A stretch of DNA of 25,602 nucleotides from Opitutales bacterium (lineage in GTDB: Bacteria; Verrucomicrobiota; Verrucomicrobiia; Opitutales; UBA2987), in NCBI GenBank assembly GCA_021772555.1, contig JAJFLT010000239.1:1-25602 (forward strand), read 5' to 3'. Under the pieces are notes generated by a model. It did not search any database and was not told the DNA's origin. It worked only from the letters and a program-made list of their open reading frames with translations. Of this stretch, positions 16,752 through 24,788 are shown piece after piece; position 1 is the first letter of the stretch, and the number at the start of each line of letters is the position of its first letter. A program made the position numbers and the translations under genes.

Positions 16752-17534
16752 CTATTTTGATTCGGTCAGAACGGCGTCCTTTTCCGCCGCGACGGGTTTT
16801 GATTCGACCTGGGGGACGCCTTTTTTCTCGGCTTCAGCCAGGAGCCTGAGGCGCATCTTATGTTTTACATAAGTTTCCTCCACTAGTTTGCGGCCCGTTC
16901 CCAAAAGATCCTCCATCCCGCCCAGGCCAAGTGGAAAGCGGGCAAATTTGGCCAGATCGCACATCTGCAAAAACCGGGAAAAATTGTCGGCCAGGGGTCC
17001 TTTGATCAAAGGGTGGTCATGGATGTCGTTGAGAAATTCCTCCGTCGTGCATTCTGGCGCGGGCATATCGAATTGGCGTTCCAAAAAATAGCGAACGGCA
17101 TCGGATACCGCGATGGAAAACGCTTTGTCCTCCCCCGACTTCATCAAGGAGCGAGTGGCGTCGAGCTCATGCAACGCCTGGTCATAAGGATTGACCGGGA
17201 TCGGCTCCGGTTTCTGACGCAGCTTGCGCACGATCAGGCGAACGAGGAAAGCCAGCAGGGCGAGACCGGCCAGAACCCCAATGGCAATAAGGACAGGCAT
17301 CCACGGATTGGGGATGGAAATCGGACCGTGAATATCGCGGATGTCCTCGAACTCTTCCCCCTGGTCCGGAGGGGCTGGCGGCGGATTAGTAGAATGGGTT
17401 GCATCATCGTCAATCGGAGGCGGCAGCAAATCCAGGGGCAGATTGGTTTGACCGCCCAATCCCGTTGCCGACACCCATAAGAGCAGCAGGAAAGCGGATA
17501 AGTTGATTAAATTATTGAAAAGCCGGCCCATCAT
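16752..17534 (-). CDS. DUF4381-like membrane protein of the Bat operon
   Basis: A 260-residue protein with a signal-like N-terminus (1 to about 29), a short proline-rich exported region (37-60), the segment RDIHGPISIP (66-75) preceding one transmembrane helix (about 78-101), and a cytoplasmic helical domain (about 118-230). Position between the DUF58 and batA genes and the pre-membrane 'DIxxP' segment suggest DUF4381. The ATG at 17534 overlaps the DUF58 stop as ATGA. The open frame continues 88 residues upstream, but that part is only antisense-phase sequence over the DUF58 gene. The cytoplasmic domain aligns by eye with the BatD C-terminus. Function unknown. Confidence 0.82.
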   Translation of the reverse strand: MMGRLFNNLINLSAFLLLLWVSATGLGGQTNLPLDLLPPPIDDDATHSTNPPPAPPDQGEEFEDIRDIHGPISIPNPWMPVLIAIGVLAGLALLAFLVRLIVRKLRQKPEPIPVNPYDQALHELDATRSLMKSGEDKAFSIAVSDAVRYFLERQFDMPAPECTTEEFLNDIHDHPLIKGPLADNFSRFLQMCDLAKFARFPLGLGGMEDLLGTGRKLVEETYVKHKMRLRLLAEAEKKGVPQVESKPVAAEKDAVLTESK

Positions 17535-18463
17535 CGACGTCTCTCCCGCTTGGTGAAAAATTCCCGCAAGGCGGTAATGTAAGGCTCCGAGGTCGAAACG
17601 GAGAAATGGTCCACCCCGCTCGAACGCAACCCTTTGCGCAGTGATTCGTGCCGCTTGGCGTTTTGATGGCGGTAGAGATTGCGCAGTTGGCTGTTGGCCG
17701 TGTCGATTTCCACCATCTCTCCGGTTTCTGAATCTTCGAGTGTGACGATGCCCACATTGGGAAGCTCGAATTCGCGCGGATCGGAAAGATCGATGCAAAT
17801 GAGGTCGTGCCGCTTGTTGGTCATCTGGATGGTTTTGTAAAGCTCGTCTTTCCTACCCGTAGTGGGCCGGATCCAGGCCAGCGATTCTTCCGTGATAAAA
17901 TCGGAGAGCAAGAAGGTGACCGCTCGGCGGCGAAGGATTTTATTAAGGTAGCGCAAGGCCATGGGAATGTCCGTGCCCCGGTTATGCGGCTCGTAGAAAA
18001 GAATATCGCGAATGACCCGCAGGACGTGCTGGCGGCCCTTCTTGGGGAAAATCACTTTTTCCACCTGGTCGGTGAACAGCAATAGACCCACCTTGTCGCT
18101 GTTCCGGGTGGCCGAAAAAGCGAGAACGCTGGCCAGTTCGGCCGCCAGTTCCCGTTTGCTCTGCTCTACCGAGCCAAAATCCCCGGAGGCGCTCAGATCC
18201 ACACACAACATGATGGTCAACTCGCGTTCCTCCCGGTATTTTTTAACGAAAGGCCGATCCATCTTGGCGGTGACGTTCCAGTCGATATCGCGCACATCGT
18301 CTCCCGGCGCGTATTCGCGCACCTCCTCGAAATCCATACCCTGGCCCTTGAACACGCTGTGGTAAGCGCCCACCATGGAGTCGGTGACGAAACGGCGGCT
18401 GCGGATTTCCACCTGACGCACCTTTTTCAGGATTTGTTTGGTGATCTCTGCTGTCTCAGGCAT
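17531..18463 (-). CDS. DUF58 family protein (VWA-like)
   Basis: A 310-residue soluble DUF58 protein. The hallmark segment VREYAPGDDVRDIDWNVTAK (48-67) is present, and a degenerate VWA-type site DLSAS (89-93) follows. LLSDF appears later in the fold. DUF58 genes nearly always follow moxR and precede bat genes; the protein probably works with the MoxR ATPase on the cytoplasmic face. ATG 18463 is chosen over an in-frame TTG at 18472. It lies 70 bases after moxR and overlaps the next gene by 4 bases. Confidence 0.94.
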   Translation of the reverse strand: MPETAEITKQILKKVRQVEIRSRRFVTDSMVGAYHSVFKGQGMDFEEVREYAPGDDVRDIDWNVTAKMDRPFVKKYREERELTIMLCVDLSASGDFGSVEQSKRELAAELASVLAFSATRNSDKVGLLLFTDQVEKVIFPKKGRQHVLRVIRDILFYEPHNRGTDIPMALRYLNKILRRRAVTFLLSDFITEESLAWIRPTTGRKDELYKTIQMTNKRHDLICIDLSDPREFELPNVGIVTLEDSETGEMVEIDTANSQLRNLYRHQNAKRHESLRKGLRSSGVDHFSVSTSEPYITALREFFTKRERRR

Positions 18464-18533
18464 GGAATACAATTACCCTTTAAGCAAAAGGACGAAGCGA
18501 AATTTTTTATGGTTTAATAAACCGGAGCCCGGA

Positions 18534-19526
18534 TCAGGGGACCGGAACCGTTTCAAAAATTTTGGTGATGATATTTTCACTGGTCATATCTTCGGCCTCG
18601 GCCTCATAGCTGACGATAATGCGATGCCTCAGCACATCCATGCCGATGGTTTTAACGTCCTGCGGGGTGACGTATCCGCGGCCCTGCAAAAAGGCCCATG
18701 CCTTGGCTGCCAAGGTCAGGTTGATGGTCGCCCGGGGAGAGGCCCCGTATTGGATGAAATCGCGCAGATCGGTCAAATTATGATCCTCCGGCTGGCGTGT
18801 GGCGAAAACGATTTCGACTATGTAATCGCGCACCTTTTCATCGATATAGATATCATTGACGACCTGGCGCGACTCCATGATTTTATCCGTCGTGACGACC
18901 GTGTTGACCGATAGGTCAGGCGAAGTGGAGGCCATCGCATCGAGGATTTTACGCTCCTCCTTGCGATTGGGGTAACCAATCTTGAGCTTGAGCATGAAGC
19001 GGTCTACCTGCGCTTCGGGCAAAGGGTAGGTGCCTTCCTGGTCGATAGGATTTTCCGTCGCCAGAACGAGGAATGGCTCGGGCAGCGGATAAGTCGTTTC
19101 ACTGATCGTCACCTGGCGTTCCTGCATGCTTTCGAGCAGGGCGCTCTGCACTTTGGCAGGAGCCCGATTGATCTCATCGGCCAGGATCAAGTTGGCGAAA
19201 ATGGGCCCCTTCTTGGTCGAAAATTCGCCGTCCCGCGGGTTGTAGATGAGGGTCCCAATGATATCGGCGGGCAGCAGGTCGGGAGTAAATTGGATGCGCT
19301 GAAAATGTGCATCCAAAGCCGACGCCAGGGTGCGGATGGACAATGTTTTGGCCAATCCCGGCACCCCCTCGAGGAGCACGTGGCCATTGGCCACCAAGCC
19401 GATGATGAGGCGGTCGACCAGATATTTCTGGCCCACGATGACGCGGCTGATTTCCTGCTGCAACAAAGGCACCCACTGCGAGGCTTCCTTGACGCGGTCA
19501 TTGATTTCAGAGATGTTAGCTTGCAT
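18534..19526 (-). CDS. moxR: MoxR-family AAA+ ATPase
   Basis: A 330-residue AAA+ ATPase of the MoxR type, thought to act as a chaperone for maturation or metal insertion of VWA-domain partners. Walker A is GVPGLAKT (54-61), Walker B LILADE (113-118), sensor 1 in ATENP (156-160), and the arginine region EAQVDRF (171-177). The C-terminal helical lid contains YGASPRA. It is the first gene of the seven-gene Bat run, and the 273 bases upstream should carry the operon promoter. No ribosome binding site is obvious before the ATG. Confidence 0.96.
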   Translation of the reverse strand: MQANISEINDRVKEASQWVPLLQQEISRVIVGQKYLVDRLIIGLVANGHVLLEGVPGLAKTLSIRTLASALDAHFQRIQFTPDLLPADIIGTLIYNPRDGEFSTKKGPIFANLILADEINRAPAKVQSALLESMQERQVTISETTYPLPEPFLVLATENPIDQEGTYPLPEAQVDRFMLKLKIGYPNRKEERKILDAMASTSPDLSVNTVVTTDKIMESRQVVNDIYIDEKVRDYIVEIVFATRQPEDHNLTDLRDFIQYGASPRATINLTLAAKAWAFLQGRGYVTPQDVKTIGMDVLRHRIIVSYEAEAEDMTSENIITKIFETVPVP

Positions 19527-19799
19527 GCGAACGATTTTTTCAGGTTCAAAAAGATTGCACGGTCTTTAAAGGTGACAAATCAAATTTGGCAAGGTTTCAT
19601 TTCTATTAAAGGCCGGAAGAATAAAGGTAGGGAACATGACGAGCGCAGTTACAAGATCGGGTAATATCGCAATTACCTCCAGTCGGCCCCAAAATAGCCG
19701 CTAGCCAATATCATAAAATCGACAAAGACCTCTAATCTCATGAAACATTGTCTTATGAAGGAAAAGTGACACGGAATCCACGCTTACTTCCACAATCGT
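19527..19799. other. Divergent gap between Bat operon and glycan locus
   Basis: A 273-base noncoding region where composition shifts from GC-rich to AT-rich. On the minus strand TTGCCA (19587-19592) and TTAAAG (19564-19569) are 17 bases apart and could be a poor moxR promoter. A 6-bp hairpin GGTAAT/ATTACC (19660-19665 and 19672-19677) has no T-run. No ORF with coding character, tRNA or integrase attachment-like repeat is visible. Confidence 0.4.
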
Positions 19800-20618
19800 A
19801 TGCGACCAAAGAGTATGTTTAAAAAAGTGTTACTATTACTGTGCCTGTTAAGACGGGACAGAAAAGAATTCGTAAACCGTATAGTTCAATATTTTGAGCC
19901 AAAAACAGATCATTATCCCGATAGTGCGGCGGAATACAAAATCGTGCACTGGGAGAAAGCCTTGGCTGGCCTTCAAGATTTCGTTCGCCCGGATATTGAA
20001 AGAATACTCCAGGAAGATGCCTTGAAAAGTATCGAAAAGGAAATCGAATACCGAAGCACCGATTTGCTTTCGAGGGATCGTCCCTTTGAATTAACCATGA
20101 ATGCTGATATACTTCTAGCCAAAACATGCTACCTCGCGTGCAGGCTTTTAAAGCCAAGGACTGTGCTGGAAACTGGAGTTGCTTATGGTTGCAATACATC
20201 TTTCATCCTTCAAGCCTTAGAAAAAAATGGTATCGGTAAATTAATCAGTATCGATTTGCCGCCGCTTGGAAATCAGGCCGATAAGTTTGTCGGATTTTAT
20301 GTCCCTGAAACCCTGAAAAGCCGATGGCATTTACATCGAGGCAACAGCAGATCTTTGCTCCCCGAAATTCTCTCACGCTCAGTGAAACCATCTTTGTTTA
20401 TTCACGATAGCTTGCATACTTATCGAAATATGAAATTTGAATTCGGTACGGTTGTTGGCAAATTAAATCTCCCTGCAATGATAATTTCTGACGATATAGA
20501 AAGAAACCCTGCATTTTTTGAGGTGGTGGGAGAAACGAATCCGACGTTTCATGCCTATGTGAAAAGCGAAAAAAAACCCGGTTTATTTGGGGTTTGCTTC
20601 TACGCTAAGACAGATTGA
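19800..20618 (+). CDS. Class I SAM-dependent methyltransferase
   Basis: A 272-residue protein with a Rossmann methyltransferase core. Motif I is VLETGVAYG (122-130), followed by the acidic strand SIDLPP (150-155), FIHDSLHTY (200-208) and IISDDIERN (228-236). This pattern fits the Methyltransf_24-like group, often found in polysaccharide clusters where members methylate sugars. The first ~100 residues are helical and unassigned. Alternative start ATG 19815 is possible. It is the only plus-strand gene of the glycan region and points toward the Stealth gene. Composition is AT-richer than the Bat genes. The substrate is unknown. Confidence 0.8.
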   Translation: MRPKSMFKKVLLLLCLLRRDRKEFVNRIVQYFEPKTDHYPDSAAEYKIVHWEKALAGLQDFVRPDIERILQEDALKSIEKEIEYRSTDLLSRDRPFELTMNADILLAKTCYLACRLLKPRTVLETGVAYGCNTSFILQALEKNGIGKLISIDLPPLGNQADKFVGFYVPETLKSRWHLHRGNSRSLLPEILSRSVKPSLFIHDSLHTYRNMKFEFGTVVGKLNLPAMIISDDIERNPAFFEVVGETNPTFHAYVKSEKKPGLFGVCFYAKTD

Positions 20619-20633
20619 GGATTCCTACTATCA

Positions 20634-20658
20634 GAAATTTTTCGTGGAAAAAAATTTC
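20634..20658. terminator. Hairpin between convergent genes, likely bidirectional terminator
   Basis: GAAATTTTT (20634-20642) and AAAAATTTC (20650-20658) form a perfect 9-bp AT-rich stem with a 7-base loop. It lies in the 51-base gap between the convergent methyltransferase and Stealth genes. On the plus strand it is followed by CTCTTTT. The stem is AT-rich, so termination strength is uncertain. Confidence 0.5.
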
Positions 20659-20669
20659 CTCTTTTCGGA

Positions 20670-21686
20670 TTATGCAAGCTCAAAACTGGAAGAATTTGGT
20701 AATATTTTATTAAGAAAGTTTTTAAGTTCATATTTTAACGCTGAAAAATCATCTTCGCTTATTGTTTCAACGTCGTTTAAACAGATGAAACGATGCTTTC
20801 CTTTGTATAATTCATTTATTACAGTTAGGATATCAGTTTCTGAGGAAATAGTTTTATAAAATACATCGCGAGGCCTATACGGGTAGAATCGTCCATTAAT
20901 GAGTCCCCAATATCTAAAAATATATTGATTTAGCGAATTGAGATACCTGAACCTATGCTTCTTTACCTTCTCAATTTCATCCATATATATACGGCATACA
21001 TCGTTGAAATTCCTCTTTAAATGAGGTTGCGGATGGTGATATTCCATGATTCTAGATATATTCCGGGAAACTATTAAAGAAAGAAATGTTCTCAAATTAG
21101 GGACAATACCGTAACGCATGTTAAAGACTTTTGGAATCATTTTCATTGTGAATACATCCTTTGTCAGAAACGAACGACTGATAAGAGACATGGTTTCGTG
21201 AATCATATGAGAGAATTGACTGTTATGGTAAAGGATACCCACTTGAAAAAAATCTTTCGGTAAATTTTTATAGAAAAATCTGTCCACAGAAGTGGGTTTG
21301 ATCATAAACATATCATCATTGAAATAAACGAATTTCTCTGATAGGTCACATATATTTCCCAATCCTAACTCAATAGTGCAACCAGTGAAGATTGGTAGTG
21401 CCTTTTCGGGAAGGATGTCTTCATGGCGCACAATATTTATCTTAGGATGACTTAATTTTAGCCAAGAAGGGGTATGGCCATAGGTTACAAAGTGTATTTT
21501 CCTTACCCATGGTGTAAACTCATCAAAACTTCTAAACATGTATCGCAGGGTGCCCAAATCTCTATACCTGCAAATATGCGTATTATCGTCTCTGTATTTA
21601 TTAAAGTCATTTTGCCAACTAGGGTCGCTTGAATCAACCCATGTTATAATAAAATCTATATCAGAGAGATTGGATATTTTTGACAT
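20670..21686 (-). CDS. Stealth-family sugar-phosphate transferase
   Basis: A 338-residue protein with the Stealth conserved regions. CR1 is DFIITWVDSSDP (11-22). CR2 covers about 40-130 with YRDLGTLRYMFRS, FVTYGHTPSWL and FVYFNDDMF (119-127). CR3 has YHHPQPHLKR, and CR4 ends with FICLNDVE. Family members are bacterial hexose-1-phosphate transferases that build phosphodiester-linked capsular or exopolysaccharides and relate to the eukaryotic GlcNAc-1-phosphotransferase. ATG 21686 is chosen; an in-frame TTG at 21740 would add 18 unlike residues. It is last in the minus-strand glycan run and predicts a sugar-phosphate-containing polymer. Confidence 0.9.
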   Translation of the reverse strand: MSKISNLSDIDFIITWVDSSDPSWQNDFNKYRDDNTHICRYRDLGTLRYMFRSFDEFTPWVRKIHFVTYGHTPSWLKLSHPKINIVRHEDILPEKALPIFTGCTIELGLGNICDLSEKFVYFNDDMFMIKPTSVDRFFYKNLPKDFFQVGILYHNSQFSHMIHETMSLISRSFLTKDVFTMKMIPKVFNMRYGIVPNLRTFLSLIVSRNISRIMEYHHPQPHLKRNFNDVCRIYMDEIEKVKKHRFRYLNSLNQYIFRYWGLINGRFYPYRPRDVFYKTISSETDILTVINELYKGKHRFICLNDVETISEDDFSALKYELKNFLNKILPNSSSFELA

Positions 21687-21785
21687 GTTAAGACTTATTC
21701 CGAAATAATAAGATATTTTAATTATAAAAAATGTTTCCAAGTATTATATTATTTCATTTAGATCTGGTTGTAATTTTAGTTGCAG

Positions 21786-23258
21786 TCAATTCGATAGGTA
21801 TGGAATCTCAACGGGCTTGTCTTTGTGGGAATAATTGATAGAAAGGGATTTCGCTATTCCGAGAAATATCCAGAATACGATCCCTCCCATTGGCCCTTCA
21901 AGAATGACACCAAAACAGGCTGTAAAAAAGATAAACCAGCATATGCACCAATAAGGAAAAGCCTGTGTTAAATTTGCTGATTTTCGGACTAGAAATACTT
22001 CACGATAGGTGCTTGCAACAATATAATAGATGATTAAGCAGAAAAAGATTAAACCAATAAGTCCCAATCGTCCGAATACGGTTAAAATAATCGAGTGTGG
22101 GCTTCGCACTGGAGAACCTTGTTCGAATCGATTATAAAAACTGAGGGTAAATTGTTTTGATAAATCGTGCCCAAATCCCATTCCCGTAATTGGTGCATTT
22201 TTTATTGTATCAACAAGAATTACCTTCCACCATTGCAAGCGATATTGATTATTGGCTCCTGTTCCTAGACTCTCATTGTTTCTATAAGTACCTCTGCCTG
22301 AAATATCTACAATCGAAAGAATATGTTCATAAATTGCATATGGACGGGTTTGTCGGAAATCTTCAGCAAATATTCCGCAATATATAGTGAGCGTCGGTAT
22401 GAGGATTAAGAAACCGATAAATGCATGTTTTATCATATTGGTTTTATTAGATAGATAAAAAAGTAGAATGGATGATGCCAGTCCAATCCAAGCGGCCCGT
22501 ACTGTTGTGTATATAGAGAGAAATAAGAATAAAGATGAATATAAAACTAAAAAGGTTGATAACGTTTTAGTATGCTGATAATAATATATAATAAATCCAA
22601 CACCGAAATAAAAAGCTACTAGATCACCCTTATAGTAAATTATTGGAGCTCCATCAAATACCAAATAATATAGGAAAAATTCTGGATATGTCTGAAACAA
22701 CAAAAATCCGGGTATAAGTAATAATACAGCAATTTTTATAAAAGTTAAAAATGTATTCAAAGATCTAGCGTCTTTGGCCATTGGTTGGGCAATGAAATAA
22801 AACGCAGAATAATATACCATAGCATAATCCCTCAGTGCTAAAATGCCATAGTTGGGGTAATCGAAAAGTACTCGAATGGATCCAACGATTATCCAGATTA
22901 TGATTGCTATACCCAGGGCGTCCAGACGGAATGGGAATTCTTTTTTTAGGGCAATGTGGAAGGCCAGGAAGCCTGCACCGACAAGCAATCCAATCTCTCC
23001 CATGAAAAGTGGGAGATTTCCAAGAGGAGTTATTTGGGCAAAGCCCCGATTTCCCACTATGTAGCCGAAGACGAGAAAACTGAGAACATAGGTCTCCGGG
23101 GTGACTTTCGTTGCTTTAACTAATAGGAAGTAACAACCAATCAACAGAATAGCCAGGGGTAGCTTCCAACTGCCTTCAGCTATCCATGTTCCCATAAAAA
23201 TGGCGAATAGAGAACAGGAAAGGACAATCAAAATCTGTTGTATGCGTTGGGTATTCAA
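21786..23258 (-). CDS. O-antigen polymerase/ligase-like membrane protein
   Basis: A 490-residue polytopic membrane protein with about 11-12 hydrophobic segments. It has the Wzy_C/O-antigen ligase hallmarks: a conserved Arg (TVRAAWIG, about 252-259), a long periplasmic loop (about 300-395) with RLQWWKVI, TGMGFGHD and the PHS motif (387-389), then GRLGLIG. It should either polymerise the repeat unit (Wzy) or ligate it (WaaL); sequence alone does not decide. The start is TTG, one base after the flippase stop (TGATTTG). The nearest downstream ATG would truncate the first membrane helix. Confidence 0.85.
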   Translation of the reverse strand: MNTQRIQQILIVLSCSLFAIFMGTWIAEGSWKLPLAILLIGCYFLLVKATKVTPETYVLSFLVFGYIVGNRGFAQITPLGNLPLFMGEIGLLVGAGFLAFHIALKKEFPFRLDALGIAIIIWIIVGSIRVLFDYPNYGILALRDYAMVYYSAFYFIAQPMAKDARSLNTFLTFIKIAVLLLIPGFLLFQTYPEFFLYYLVFDGAPIIYYKGDLVAFYFGVGFIIYYYQHTKTLSTFLVLYSSLFLFLSIYTTVRAAWIGLASSILLFYLSNKTNMIKHAFIGFLILIPTLTIYCGIFAEDFRQTRPYAIYEHILSIVDISGRGTYRNNESLGTGANNQYRLQWWKVILVDTIKNAPITGMGFGHDLSKQFTLSFYNRFEQGSPVRSPHSIILTVFGRLGLIGLIFFCLIIYYIVASTYREVFLVRKSANLTQAFPYWCICWFIFFTACFGVILEGPMGGIVFWIFLGIAKSLSINYSHKDKPVEIPYLSN

Positions 23259-23259
23259 A

Positions 23260-24732
23260 TCAATTTCTCAAGGTTAGGATCATTTTGGGAAAATAGAAGA
23301 TTTCTCTCCTCAAGCTGGACCAAATTGTTACTAAAAGGAAAAGTGATACTAAACCGCAAAAAATCCCAACGAATAAGAGTAACGTAGATGGTAAACCACT
23401 TGCTGAATATTTTGTTAAAAGAAGGACACCAAAAAAAATAAACCCGACCACCAATGGTCGCATCAGAGCAGCCCAAAAGTCACTTAGACAAATTGGAGTT
23501 TGTTTGTAAATTAGAAAAAGACGGCAAACAAAGAGCACGTTCAACCCTATTGAATATGCCATAGCGACGCCCATGCTTCCGTAGGGAGCGCCCAAACACA
23601 AAATGAAAATTAAAACAGGAGTGCTGAAGAATCCCCAATTGCGCAACTGCCTGGTTTTTCCTAGTGATTGGTAAACCCAGCTCATGGTCTGATAAAATGG
23701 CAAGGGCAACACCCCAAGAAATAGAATTGTTAATAGTCCGCTGCCATCGGTCCACTGGGGTCCAAGGACAATATATATCATTTCTTTTGGAAAAACACCC
23801 ACCATAGACAAAAAGGGTATCCATAAAAAGCCAATGAAATTAAGTATTCGGCGATAAAATCGTCGAAAATGGTCAGGTTTACTTTGCAATTTGCTCATAA
23901 TGGAGAGAGATACTTGATTAATGGGTATTTGCATGTGTCGAGCTGGCATAAATAGCAGAGTTACTACCCGATTGTATAAACCTAAAATTGAGGCGCCCCA
24001 TAGCCAGCCTAATATTAACTGGTCGAACATAAATGCGAAGTTTTGGGTTATGTTAAAGATACTCAGGTTTTTTCCATAGGAGAGGAAGGGTTTCGCTTTT
24101 GAAAGGGATCCAGTGCAGCTAGGTTTCCAATGGCTAAATTTCCAAAATAACACCGTTTGCGCTAGCTCGTTACTCAGATGCAGGCCAACCAGTGACCAGT
24201 GGCCTGCACCGGTTACCGCGAGGCCAATGGCGACTGAAATGCCTAACAATAAACTCACATTATGAATACGGTTAATGGTTAAAAATTCCATCTTCCTTCG
24301 CATTACGGCTTGAAGTTGGACGTTAAATCCACTCAATAAAAAAATCACTGCTAATGTTATGAATATCCCGAATAATTCATTCCGTCCATATAGTTTTGCG
24401 AATAAATGAGCACAAAGCATAATCAACAGAGTGAACGCAGCGCCTATAAGTGCGTTTAGCCAAAATAATGCATTTAGTTCCTCTTTGTCGAGATCCGGGC
24501 TTTGAATAGTGGCCGATGCCAACCCAAGATCTCTGATATTATAGAAAAACCCGACGATAACCCAAGCCATAGTAAATAGGCCATAATCACCTGGTGTCAG
24601 TAGGCGCGCTAATACAACCGTGTACACAACCGTCAGCATAAGCCGTACCGCTTGTCCTCCGAATGCGTGCAAAAACCCTAAAATGGATGAGGTTTTTAAA
24701 TTTACGGAATTGTTATCTTCAAGAAAGGACAT
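23260..24732 (-). CDS. Wzx-type polysaccharide flippase (MOP superfamily)
   Basis: A 490-residue membrane protein with 12-14 hydrophobic segments resembling lipopolysaccharide/O-antigen flippases of the WzxC type. Typical are VLARLLTPGDYGLFTMAW near residue 40-60, RRKMEF, QLILGWLWGASILGLYN and LGPQWTDG. It would move undecaprenyl-linked glycan units across the inner membrane to the polymerase encoded immediately downstream (1-base gap). It starts with ATG and no clear ribosome binding site, 56 bases after the GT4 stop. Confidence 0.9.
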   Translation of the reverse strand: MSFLEDNNSVNLKTSSILGFLHAFGGQAVRLMLTVVYTVVLARLLTPGDYGLFTMAWVIVGFFYNIRDLGLASATIQSPDLDKEELNALFWLNALIGAAFTLLIMLCAHLFAKLYGRNELFGIFITLAVIFLLSGFNVQLQAVMRRKMEFLTINRIHNVSLLLGISVAIGLAVTGAGHWSLVGLHLSNELAQTVLFWKFSHWKPSCTGSLSKAKPFLSYGKNLSIFNITQNFAFMFDQLILGWLWGASILGLYNRVVTLLFMPARHMQIPINQVSLSIMSKLQSKPDHFRRFYRRILNFIGFLWIPFLSMVGVFPKEMIYIVLGPQWTDGSGLLTILFLGVLPLPFYQTMSWVYQSLGKTRQLRNWGFFSTPVLIFILCLGAPYGSMGVAMAYSIGLNVLFVCRLFLIYKQTPICLSDFWAALMRPLVVGFIFFGVLLLTKYSASGLPSTLLLFVGIFCGLVSLFLLVTIWSSLRREIFYFPKMILTLRN

Positions 24733-24788
24733 TGGTGGCTTTTATATTATCAACCCATTTAGGGACAGGTCGCCTTTTTTTGATTTTT

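Noticed and set aside
17535..17798. N-terminal 88-residue extension of the DUF4381-like protein
   Set aside because: It overlaps the DUF58 gene in another frame and is Arg/His-rich, while a clean ATGA overlap with a signal-like N-terminus occurs at 17534.
20587..20859. Plus-strand 90-codon ORF after the methyltransferase
   Set aside because: It runs antisense over the Stealth C-terminus, overlaps the methyltransferase end and shows no recognisable protein character.
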